A stretch of 64,000 nt of DNA. Source: Cryptomeria japonica (lineage: Eukaryota > Streptophyta > Pinopsida > Cupressales > Cupressaceae). Below are positions 33,786-44,590 of the stretch, piece after piece. Location: assembly GCF_030272615.1 (NCBI RefSeq), contig NC_081413.1, positions 717,793,867 through 717,857,866 of the forward strand, in the 5' to 3' direction. The notes below the pieces were generated by a model, which saw only the letters and a list, made by a program, of their open reading frames with translations, was not told where the DNA came from and ran no database searches. Both the position numbers and the translations under genes were made by a program. Each line of letters starts with the position of its first letter. Positions within the stretch are counted from its first letter, which is position 1.

Positions 33786-33869
33786 ATGCCTATGTGAGCT
33801 ATAATTGTGCTTGTGTGAGCTCAAATTGCACCTGTGTCAATACTTTCTGAACCTGTGTAGAATATTGAG
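33786..33869 (+). repeat. Four diverged 21-bp repeats
   Basis: Units at 33786, 33807, 33828 and 33849 (for example GTGCTTGTGTGAGCTCAAATT) match those at 16635-16760 on the other side of E. Confidence 0.75.
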
Positions 33870-35050
33870 ACAATTTGTCTTCAATGATCTAACTTAAAAA
33901 ATTAAGCAATTTTTCATGTTTTTAAGGCAAAAACAATGTTGTTTACTGACTAATTTGATGAAATGTGCTAACTGTGACTCTTTTTTTGTAGAGTGTGACA
34001 AAATAGGGTCCTTACAAAGGTGCTCGAATGGTCAAAGACAATATAAAACCCAAATTACTAACTCAATTTCCTTGTAGAGATGTTCCAATTGGTAAAAGAC
34101 AAATTTGAAATCTACTAACCATTTATTTTGCAAGGGTAACTTAGGAGTGTGTTTTCTTTTTAGAGTAAACAATCTTATTTGGGGATTAAAATTGAACCTT
34201 TTATCTTCCATGTTTGGCACACTTGTACACTTGTAGGGTGGACCGACAGTTACACCTATTATCCTCTCCCCTCGCCTTTGCAAAACTTGGGTGATCAGAA
34301 AGGTGGTTAATGACACCCATTTTTATCTTTATTAGTGAATCACCTCTTAGGGGCCGAATCACCTCAAGGGAGTTTTTGAAAATAGGGGCACATTGGGGAT
34401 AGCATCTCTCCCAGTGTGACCTTGACCTATTTTTTTCAAGATGCTATACAAATACCTGGTCAAACGGTCAGAGTGAATTTGTCATATGTGGAGGTCTTCT
34501 CTACACTGATAAGATCAATTATATCCTTAAGTGGCTTTCTTTGTGAAATCATTGTTTGACTGGACCTATCAAAAAATTACTATGAACCAATGTTATAGTG
34601 GCCCCAATCCTTGTACTTGTTGGCTCAGGTGTTGTGATACATGCATGCTGAAGACACCCCTCATGTATCCCCCAATTGGATATAGGATATTTCTCTATAT
34701 CCTTAGATCTCTAGAAATTTGAAGCTTGGCATGCCCGAGAAGTGTGTGTTGAGGGTGGAGCCAATGGTACCAAGCTTCTATCTATCATGTTGGATGTGGT
34801 ATTTTATGGTTAGGGGATTCAACAAGTATCATCTTTGACTATCTTAGGAAGTGCATATCGGCTTTTCATTATCATACTTGCGTGTTTTCAGTGTTTGGTG
34901 TGGAAATAATCTTTGTCAAATATCAACTTAAAATATCAAACAATCTCACTTCCCTAGATTCTAATTTGGTCTTGTACTTCCTTTTGATCAATCAATTTTG
35001 CGTCAATTGTCCTCTTACGCTATCAAAATTTTACCTCGGTCAAGCGTCAA
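33870..35050 (+). other. Old gypsy-like leader, no supported gene
   Basis: Includes a segment near 34005-34110 with GGTGCTCGAATGGTCAAAGA, of the kind found in untranslated leaders of plant gypsy elements. Open frames are short and lack motifs. No gene is called. Confidence 0.4.
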
Positions 35051-35348
35051 ATCATTTCATATTGGTCTTATTTCAAATTTGGCATCATCACTATCGTCTA
35101 CTAAGGTCTTTGACTTACATAATCAAACTGTTGTCATCACAATTGCTAAGTCATTACCTTGTCATTTGTTTCAAACTTGTATCGTCACTATCATCTACTA
35201 AGGTCTTTGACTCGCAAAATCAAGCTTTCATCATTGCAATTGATAAGTCATTACATTGTCATATTCCAAATATTGCATCGTTACTATCATCCTCTAAAGG
35301 TTTTTGACTTACAAAATCAAACTTTTATCATATCAATTAGAAGTCATA
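35051..35348 (+). repeat. Three ~97-102 bp tandem repeats
   Basis: Copies beginning near 35051, 35153 and 35250 share CACTATCATCTACTAAGGTC and TGATAAGTCATTAC-like ends. Overlapping Ser/Leu-rich open frames here come from the repeat and are not supported as genes. Confidence 0.75.
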
Positions 35349-35727
35349 ACTCTGGTCCCTTATTCCAATCGAACATCACTAATCAAATCTCGATTCTCAT
35401 TTCTAGCTTGTGTCATCACTATCGTCCATCATCATCTCTCATATCCTAATTTGAGTCATCATTGCCTTCTTCCTAGGTCATCAATCCAAATATCGAACAT
35501 CCAAAATCAAACATCAAACTTCAGCCTCTTTCTAGTTTCCTCAGATTCAGTCCCTATTCTACTTTAATCTTGTTATTCATATCATTCTGAGCTTTGGTCT
35601 ATCATCCATTCTCATCTTTCATCTCTATCCAACTCATCAACTAATCATCATATTGCAATTTTATTAGGATAAGTTTGGTCGTCCTTCATTTTCTTCCACT
35701 TCACCTTATGTTGATGATGATGAGGAT

Positions 35728-36231
35728 ATGGTTGATCAACCTGATGAGATATATGTCCAAGTCATGTCTCAATCTTATTATGATGGGTTTGGTAATCCTT
35801 TATTTTCTTTCGCTTACATCCTTAATCCAAATCCTCCATCTTATCTAAATTCTCCATTTGGCTCTAATATCCCATCTTATCTCACTTCTCCATCCAGTTC
35901 TAATCCTCCATCTTATCTAAATTACCCATCCATTTCTAGTCCTCCATCCAGTTCTAATCTTCCATCTTATCTAACTCCTCCATCCTATCTAAATTCTCCA
36001 TTTGGTTCTAGTCCTCCATCTTATCTAAATTATTTATCCAATTCTAATCCTTCATCTTATCTAAGTCTTCCATCCAATCCTAATCTTCCATCCTATCTCA
36101 ATCCTCCATCTAATCCTAATCCAACATCATTTGTCACACAATTTATGACTGGGGATATGAATTACACAATGTCAATATCATTTGTGCCCCCACTCATCCA
36201 ATCAGTACCAGAAGTTGTCAATGCTCCATAA
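35728..36231 (+). CDS. Hypothetical proline/serine-rich repeat protein
   Basis: An open frame of 167 codons with an acidic start (MVDQPDEIYVQV) and then about a dozen repeats of the form N-P-P-S-Y-L-N-S or close variants, ending in a non-repetitive tail (TQFMTGDMNY). The frame extends upstream of this ATG without a clear start. It sits in the old gypsy-like sequence, so it may be a remnant of the N-terminal part of a gypsy first ORF. It could also be a chance frame in a minisatellite, since the DNA repeats (CCTCCATCTTATCTAAAT) are themselves regular. Function unknown. Confidence 0.35.
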   Translation: MVDQPDEIYVQVMSQSYYDGFGNPLFSFAYILNPNPPSYLNSPFGSNIPSYLTSPSSSNPPSYLNYPSISSPPSSSNLPSYLTPPSYLNSPFGSSPPSYLNYLSNSNPSSYLSLPSNPNLPSYLNPPSNPNPTSFVTQFMTGDMNYTMSISFVPPLIQSVPEVVNAP

Positions 36232-36400
36232 TGTCAACCCCAAGTGACATCACAACCTATTATTTCATGACTGTGACTTCATTACTTAGATGAAGCTCCT
36301 TCATCTTATGTGGTGATGAACATTCATCAGTTACAGGGTAATGATAACTAAAATCCCCCATCATAAAATGTTATACCTAACTATATTAGGGCCAAATGTC

Positions 36401-37807
36401 TGTTGGCAACTTGGCACTAAGTTGTCATTGATGTCAATTGGTCTGGAGGATGGTTACTTGTTTATGATGAAGAGGCAAAATGTTAAAGTTGTCTCACACC
36501 ACTGGAGGCAAAGTGTTCTACTGATTAATAGAAGAATATATCTCTACCAAAAAAGAGTTGTACCGGTATGTGTTTTTCGGACCAACTATGTGTTGGTGGG
36601 CCATGTCTTGATCGTTATGACATCATGTGAAACAAAGGTGGTAAATGTGTTGTGGTGGGTGAAGCCTCATCGATAGGGTTGATGAAACAGATAATCACCA
36701 TTAATGAAGGAGCCACAAATCATAGGATTGCAGCTCAAGGAAGAAGGAATGACAGAGGAAGATCAGAGAGTAGTTGGCGCCTAAATCTATGCAAAGGAAA
36801 TCCAATTTAGCATGTCCTTGTAAGGGAAACTTCTAAAGTGCTTTATGTGTTGACTAATTTCATGACAGAAGATCTTATTCGAGATTGCCATTTCTAGAAA
36901 GCATGCATTGGATAATGAAAATCATGTGCAGGTGCATCCTTCAAGGACAGGTGATCGATTCGCGATAGGTAGGATTGGATCTCATGAAGATTGTGTCAAA
37001 AAGAGGAAACCCCAACCGCTTAAGTTTTTTTTTGAATTGCATTCTGGCAGGAAATCACCATATAAGAATGAAAGCTCAAAATAAAACATGTTGATGCAGT
37101 GAAGGAGGAATGGTGTAGAGATATTAAGTGAGGAAAAGGAGTTGTGAGCCTTAGAAATAATTCTAAGAAAGTTGCAGTTGGCGTGAGCAAGTATATCGGT
37201 GAAGAAGATTCTACTGGCAGTTCTATAGTCTTGCAGTTGAGCCTAACCGGTAAGGTGTGGCAGAGTAGGCAACATCCTAGTGTGATCTAGTGTGTCGAGA
37301 GACTATGTGTGTAAGAGGAAGAGAAATATTACTAAGGTTGAGAAATAGACATAGTAATTCCATAACCGATAGTGTGATTTTTAGTGGAGGAGAAAAGATT
37401 GTCAACCGACAGAGTGTCATTCGATCAAAGAGTTGCAGAATTCATTTGCAACAAGAAGCCTTAATTGTAATTAAATAGTATTTCAATATACATCACCAAG
37501 TTGAAGCTTGGTGCAGGGGTTGGTGCCCAAAATCTTTGTAAGTCTGTGTTTTATTGTGAGGTTGGATTGGAGCAGTAGACTCCAACAACTTTTCTCACCG
37601 AGTTTTTTCCCATATTGGGTTTTCCTCGTAAATCTAGAGTTGTGAATCACTTGTGTGTGAATGATCTCTTTGGTTCTCTTTCTTGTATTACCAGTATGAC
37701 TGCTTAAAATTTAAGTGAGTAATTGATATTTTGAGATTAGTTTAGAAAAGAGAAAAATCCAGAAACCATTGATTCACCCCCCTCTCAGTGGTATTAAGTG
37801 TTCAACA
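36401..37807 (+). repeat. 5' LTR of element C
   Basis: Begins TGTTGGCAACTTGG, with TTGTCATTGATGTCAATTGG about 20 bp in. It ends GATTCACCCCCCTCTCAG then TTCAACA. 1407 bp. Confidence 0.9.
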
Positions 37808-37809
37808 AT

Positions 37810-37821
37810 TGGTATTAGAGA
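37810..37821 (+). other. Primer-binding site of element C (degenerate Met-tRNA)
   Basis: TGGTATTAGAGA keeps 10 of 12 bases of TGGTATCAGAGC and lies two bases after the LTR. Confidence 0.75.
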
Positions 37822-37872
37822 AAGGTTCCTGGTTATATTTAAACCTTGGGTTGATTCTAGACTTTGAACACA

Positions 37873-40201
37873 ATGGCAAGAAGTGAGTCTACTTCCTCAA
37901 AAGCCCCCATGTTTTATGGATCCAACTATGCCTTCTGGAGAAGAAGAATGAAGACCTATATTTCATCTCTTGGGTTTGATGTGTGGATGTCCATCAAGAA
38001 TGGGTATGTTTTTCTTAATACTCCTCCATCTAATCCGGATGTAAAAAGGAGTATGAGAATAATGCAAAGGCAAAACATGCTATCTTGAGTGGATTGTCCG
38101 ATAATGAATTTGTCAAAGTCATGCACTGTGTTTCAGCAAAGGAGACATGGGACAAATTGTAGAGGTTGTTTGAGGGAGATGCAAAAGTCAAAGAAGCCAA
38201 GCTGCAAACATTAAAAGACCAACTTGAAAGCATCAAAATGAAAGATGATGAAAAGATTGCAGACTATCTTCACAGATTTGATGAGACTGTGAATACCATT
38301 AGAGGACTTGGAGAAGAGATTGCAGATGAGATTCTTGTCAAGAAGATACTTAGATCTCTTACTCCCAAATATGATACTAAGGTGTCAACCATAGAAGAAG
38401 CCAAGGATTTGAAGACTTTTACAATGGATAAGCTATTTGGCTCTCTGACAACCTATGAGATGAGAACAACCGATGATACTTCCTCAAGGAAAGAAGTAGC
38501 ATTCAATATCACCAAAAAGGGCAAAGAAGTTGTTACTCATAAAGAATCTAGTGAAGATTTTGATGCATAAGTAGCAAACTTTGTCAAGAAGCTCAAAAGA
38601 GGATCCAGACGGTACAAAGGAAAGCTACCACTTGAGTGCTTCAACTATGGAAAGGTAGGACACTTCGTTGCAAATTGTCCTCACAAAGAAACTAGTGGAG
38701 ATGAGTCAAGAGAGTTCAGAAGATTTGTCGGCAAAGATAGTGAAAGGAATGACTACCAGTAGGGAAGGAGAGGCTACCAGAACCAGAAAAACTTATATAC
38801 CTTTGAGGATGACACAATAGATAAAGAAAATGCATCAAAAGATGATGACCATGAGAACAACAAAAAAGTAAATCTCTTCATGGAACTTGACAGATCAGCC
38901 GATGAAGATGAGGAAGAAGAGGATATTGAGGTTGAAGTGGTTTTGGAGAGCAAACTTATCAGTGCTCTTGAAAAATTGAGTAAAACAAGAAGAGAACTCA
39001 AGAGGGTTGAGCTTGTTGTAGTAGATGAACAAGATCTTTTGAAATAGTCTCTAGAAGAATCTGGTCAAGTCATATCTGACTTGAAGCTACAGCTGGAAGA
39101 AACTAAGAGGATTTGTGAAGTTACAACCTTTGATCTAACAAAAAAAGAAAAGGAGCATCAAGAGCTGGAAGCAAAAATAATAAAGCTCAGAAAGGAGCTT
39201 GAAGAAATCAAGGAAGAAATAAAAATAAGGATCAAGTATGAAGGCAGCACTGAGGCCTTAGATAAGATGTTGAGCAAACAAAAGCAATCCAAAAACACTG
39301 GTGGCTTAGGCTTTGAAGAAGGTCAAAGTTCAACCCACAAAGATAAATCCGACAAAGAAATAATGTTCACCTCTTCAATCAAAGGTGAAGGAAAGAAGAC
39401 ATTCACTGTAAGCAAGGATACCGACAAAAATATATATGCAGATGCTGTTGGAAATTGTCACTCAAACTGGTATGTTGAAATGAACCGAAGGCCACACCTC
39501 TTGCACCAATATGCAGACCCAAGGAGAAATACCAGAATTGACCGTGAAGGATTCACCAGATTCAACAACATGAAGGGAAGACCCTCCATGAGGAAGTTCC
39601 ATTTAGGACCAAGACAACCTATCCGGTATGTTCCAAACTTTCATGGTTACTGTTACCAGTGTAATAAATTTGGACACAGAATAGCTGATTGTAGATTAAA
39701 CAATAAACCTTCTATGAATTATGAAATTAGAAACCCATTTAATAAATTCTGAGATATGAATGTTGTCTTCTATTAGTGCAATAGATATGGTCATAAGAGT
39801 TTTGATTGTAGGAAGAATAAACATGTATCCTACAATAATTTTAAGGACGTTCCCTTTAATGAAAATGTAAAATGCTATAACTATCAAGAATTTGGACACA
39901 TAGCAAAGTTATGCAAAAACAAGAAGATCAAGCAAATGAAGGCAAATCTAGATCAAGGGCCAGTAACTGAACCTGAGCTCAATATAGCAGAAAACAAGAA
40001 GAAGGAAATTGAACCAGTTTGGGTTGAGAAAGAAAAAGAAAAGGCAAAATCAAGTCTCTTAGTATAGACGGCCTTGCATGCTGAAAGGAAAAATCTATGG
40101 GTGGTAGATAGTGGTTGTTCAAACCATATGACTGGTGACAAAAATAAATTCATCAAACTTGAAGAATGGAAAGGTAGATCAGTAAGGCTTGGAGACAATT
40201 C
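37873..40201 (+). pseudogene. Copia gag and protease start of element C
   Basis: Starts MARSESTSSKAPMFYGSNYA, the DUF4219-like N-terminus, then a UBN2-like region (LQTLKDQLESIKMKDDEKIA). A lost A in an A-run near 38042 shifts the frame. Then come knuckle 1 (CFNYGKVGHFVANC), an acidic linker, a long coiled coil (38940-39280), knuckles CYQCNKFGHRIADC, (stop)CNRYGHKSFDC and CYNYQEFGHIAKLC, and the protease VVDSGCSNHMTGD. In-frame TAG codons occur at several places, including the first Cys-pair Gln of knuckle 3. D then splits the frame within the protease. This looks like the enzyme-bearing relative of the A and B Gag proteins. Confidence 0.88.
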
Positions 40202-41551
40202 TGATGAATAATGATGAACAACAAATACCCTAATCAGTACTGAGAGGGGGGGTGAATCAGTACATACAAAAACTTCTCAACAACTTATCAATTTAGAAAA
40301 TGATAATCGGTTGTCTTCATCACTGAACTTAACCATGGCAATACCGGTTAAACACAATAAGACTTCAGATAGCTAAACCAGTAAAACTGAATACTTCAAA
40401 TAACATTCAACACTTGATAACTACATTATCAATATACTCATGCATGTGTTGTATCGATAATATCATAACCATTAAATTTGCACGCATATTCACCTAAACA
40501 AAGACTGCTAAATCATCACATGAAAAATGCACAACTCATGACACACATATTTTTCACGTGGAAACCCAAATGGGAAAAACCATGATGGGGATGAATACCC
40601 ACAAGCTTGTTTTTGAGCTCTTTTGAAGCTCGCTTTGTTAGGAGCCTAGTCCGGTTAAAGAATTTACAATAAGGTTCCATTAGGAACCGGTCCTGTTAAA
40701 GATCACCTAGTTAAGGGATGGCTATATAACCTGTTAAAGGTTACCTTGCTAGAGGATTTGAAGAACTCAATGATCTTGAGTCACCTAGTTAGAGGATTTG
40801 CAATAAGCCTATTAAAGCTACCCGGTAAAGCGATTTTCTTACTGTTGAAATGGTTAGAAGACAACAGGTAAAGCTCTGATCTAATAACAACACTACATGC
40901 TAAGGCGGATCCTTTATAGTTCCTCTACTCTAAAATCACACTTTGTAGTTTTCCACTCACTGGTATGTCGAATACAAACACAACATTTGCCAACACAAAC
41001 AATAACAAGCATCATCGACCTTATAGACAACAATTAAGTCGATAGCATAAACCCTAAACCCTAAACATTTTAGGTTTACAATTACAAGCGGTCCAATCCT
41101 GACCGCTCAAACACTTTTCATAGAATAAAACAATCTCAAATAGATCACAAGTCATTCTGCATCATCCATTCTCCACCGCATATGGAAATCAGTAACCCAT
41201 CACACTGTCTTCACATACCACTAAGAAGAATGTTCATTCCTGAGGTAGACATTTAATGCAATCGATCTTCACATGCAAGATCCTCAAGGAAATCCATCAC
41301 GTGCACAAAAGTGACGTGGCATCTCGATCTCATCCTTATCTCTTAGCTAACTCATCATAGAATGTCAACGGTTGCATCGCATAAGCTAGATTGCCAAACC
41401 GGAAACCCTAGAGCTGAGACTACCAATTGGTAGTCACACTTAGTGAAACCCTGACACTAGTCCACTTCATCTCTTCATATCGGTTCACCTGCACTTATTG
41501 ACATCAATGACAACATACATTATCATCATATCAGTTCATCATATGCCAAAA
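40202..41551 (-). repeat. 3' LTR of element D
   Basis: TGATGAATAATG to GCCAAAA (the last C of the usual CCAACA is changed). A TATA-like block at 41021-41030 (complement GTCTATAAGG) is followed by TCGATGA. The polypurine tract adjoins on the right. Confidence 0.9.
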
Positions 41552-41824
41552 ATCTCCCCCTTTGGCATTGATGGCAATACTCAGTGTAGCATTGCAACTA
41601 TAAACAACATAGACCAGTGAAACTATAACATATATCTTCATCACTTCATATATCTTCTCCTCCATACATCAGATATCTTCTCCCCCTTTGAGAACAATGC
41701 CAAAGTGGAGGCACAAGCTTCCATTCTCCACTATGTTGCTCCCCCTATGGAGTAGCATCCTTCAACACATCAATCCTAAATGATTTGACAGTATAGTACC
41801 TAACTGATGTGGAGCACAAAGCTT
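41552..41824 (-). other. D 3' untranslated region with three polypurine tracts
   Basis: Complements of CAAAGGGGGAGA-type tracts lie at 41552-41565, near 41688 and near 41740. TGGCATTGATGGCAA (41563-41577) is complementary to TTGACATCAATGACAA (41498-41513) in the LTR. No ORF is seen. Confidence 0.78.
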
Positions 41825-42015
41825 TTAGTTTACTTCATGAAGGGGCAGAACCCCTAATTTACCTCTGAAATAGGTAAATGTAGTTTTTGGTAAGGGCTTA
41901 GTGAATATGTCTGCTAGCTGCTCCTTACTGGAAAAATATTCTAATACAACCTCTTTGTTTTGAACCTTCTCTCTCAACAAAGGATACTTGAGCTCAATGT
42001 GCTTTGTCCTAGCAT
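41825..42015 (-). pseudogene. RNase H C-terminal fragment of element D
   Basis: The complement encodes ARTKHIELKYPLLREKV, LADIFTKPLPKTTF and HEV before a stop at 41825-41827, the usual copia Pol end. Its upstream part is missing, because foreign sequence begins at 42016. Confidence 0.88.
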
Positions 42016-42295
42016 GTGTAATGCCTCACCAGGAAACCCTGAAGGGATAAGGCTAAAACTCAAGAATAGAGTGCAAATATATATTTTTTAAGAGTTTTAA
42101 ACACAACATGATGATGTAATGAGTTATCATATGTTTAGATAACACAGTGGAAGACATAACTAACACCTAAAGGGTTTCCCAACATGATTACTTGATTCAA
42201 CACTTAACTCAACCCATGCTAATTAACCCAATTAAGTTGATTTACTTAATTACTAGTTATTACTTTAAACAAGGATATAATTCGTTCAATAAATT

Positions 42296-42805
42296 TAAAT
42301 TATAGATAACCGGATGAGTTCATCCATTACGGTTGAAAATATAGATAACATGATGAGTTCATCCATTAAGGTTAAAATATAGATAACTTGATGAGTTCAT
42401 CCATTAAGGTTAAAAATATAGATGACATGATGAAGTTCACCCATTAAGGTTAAAATATAGATAACATGATGAGTTCATCCATTAAGTTAAAATATAGATA
42501 ACATAATGAAGTTCATCCATTAAAGTTAAAATATAGATAGCATAATGAAGTTCACCCATTAGAGTTAAAATTTAGATAACATGATGAGTTCATCCATTAA
42601 GGTTAGAAATATAGATAACTTGATGAAGTTCATCCATTAAAGTTAAAATATAGCTATCATGATGAAGTTCATCCATTAAAGTTAAAATATAGATAACATA
42701 ATGAAGTTCATCCATTAGAGTTAAAATTTAGATAGCATGACGAGTTCATCCATTAAGGTTAATAATATAGATACCATGGTGAGTTCATCCATTACAATTT
42801 AACCA
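42296..42805. repeat. Minisatellite, 13 copies of ~39-41 bp
   Basis: Thirteen repeats of a unit containing TTAAAATATAGATAACATGA and then GTTCATCCATTAAGG run across this interval with small indels. They make no sensible protein. Confidence 0.92.
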
Positions 42806-44054
42806 TACATCTCGCCCAACTTTTATTAAACATAAGTCATGCATCTAAAACATTACATACTTTAATTTTATAATAAACTAACGAATGTTTTCCAAGCATA
42901 CTTTACTTGCATTATCAACAAATGAATACATTCCAATTATTCGAATTTACATTCTTCGTGATCCAAATTACCGCTTTAATGAGATGACTACATACATGCA
43001 TTTACGATTAACTTCATCTAATCCACATTACACATTTTAACATAATGTCATCCATAAATGCTAAATTAAAGAGGAAACCAAAGGACATAAACACCACATA
43101 ACACCGAAATGATAGCAGAGTTCACCCCTAATGGGCTACATCTCCGGGTCTACTCAATTGCAAGACCCCTCTGATAAAATAATAGGGTGTAGAATACATA
43201 AGGTTTACATCATTTACATCTAGAAATCAAGGTGTACTTAAACCAATAATACATACGACCACATCGGTCATTAAATACAAGAATGATCCCTGAATAGGAA
43301 AAGGATCCAACTGAACATAATAAGAAACAAATACAAAAATCGACTGGTGGATCCACGAAACTAAGTCTTTGCAACCCATCATAAGCAACACATGGCCTAA
43401 CATAGATATCAGGTTCTTACAAGGGCGAAAACAACAGGACATGACCGGATACAACACCAACACATGAAAACAATAAATACTCAAGATCAAGGGTATAAAC
43501 AAGTACCCAAATCAACATGTGACAATATTCAACATTCACCATCAAGGACTCGCCATTTCTTAAGAAAATGCGAGTATAGAAAATTAAACATGCATAGGCA
43601 TAGATTGGAAAAGACATTCTTCTTTCCTATTATTTACACGTAACAATTGACCCAATTTTCTAAAGGATCTAAGTTTGATTGCGGTTTGTCTACCTTATCT
43701 AGGTATAGTCGTTCATGGTTTACTAACTCACTAAAGCTCAGTTGCATCATACAATAATTTAAATACTTCATCGGGACAAACCAAAATCACATGCTAATAA
43801 TTATAATATATATGCGGAATACACGATGATAAAAATCAAACATTCATTAATCAACTAAGATATGATATTTATTCTTCAAAATAAAATATCATTCTCATAC
43901 TTGTTCAAAAACAATAAACTAATTTCATCTTTTGCAACATAGATATACACTTTCCAAAAATGGAAACATACATTTTAAAGGAAATATAATCGATGATCAT
44001 TTTCCAAATCTAATGATACTTCCTTGCATGTATATAACAAAATACAAATTTAAT

Positions 44055-44058
44055 ATTA

Positions 44059-44100
<42 letters not shown>

Positions 44101-44340
44101 TAAAATATATACTAATTAATACTTAATATTAAATTTACAAATTAATTATTAATTAATATATATATATATATATATATATTAATCCATAGTTATTATATAT
44201 ATATATTAATTAATAATTAATAATAAAAAAATATACTCTTAAAACTTTTTAAATAAAAAATATTAAAAAGTTTTAATTAACCAGAATTTATACCACGATA
44301 CATTTATTTATATTTTAATAAAATAAATAAATAAATAAAA
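44055..44340. repeat. TA-rich low-complexity tract
   Basis: (TA)n runs at about 44067-44094, 44157-44180 and 44193-44208 alternate with AATTAAT repeats. No gene. Likely to be prone to assembly error. Confidence 0.9.
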
Positions 44341-44389
44341 AAGAAAACATCAACTGTGGGGCCCACCTCCCATCACGGGAGTGGTGGAA

Positions 44390-44590
44390 GCCCATTCTGT
44401 AGCTCCTGTAGCGACACTATGGACACAGGTTTCTGTGGCCACAATGTGGACACACGCTTCCCATTCCGTAGCTCCTGTAGCCACACTATGGACGTAGGTT
44501 TCTGCGGCCACAATGTGGACACAGGCTTCTACGACCACACTATGGTCGCAGGCCCTCTGCGGCCACACTGTGGTCGTAGGCAAGGTTGCG
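44390..44590. repeat. GC-rich imperfect repeats with inverted parts
   Basis: GTAGCTCCTGTAGC..CACTATGGAC recurs about 69 bp apart (near 44397 and 44467), mixed with GGCCACAATGTGGAC units in both orientations (CACTATGG versus CCACAATGTGG). Frames open on both strands across it look like repeat artefacts. Confidence 0.7.

Noticed and set aside
34882-35567. Overlapping Leu/Ser-rich frames
   Set aside because: Generated by ~100-bp tandem repeats open in more than one frame.
42296-42805. Possible CRISPR array because of regular spacing
   Set aside because: The units are contiguous and diverged, without unique spacers, in plant DNA; it is a minisatellite.
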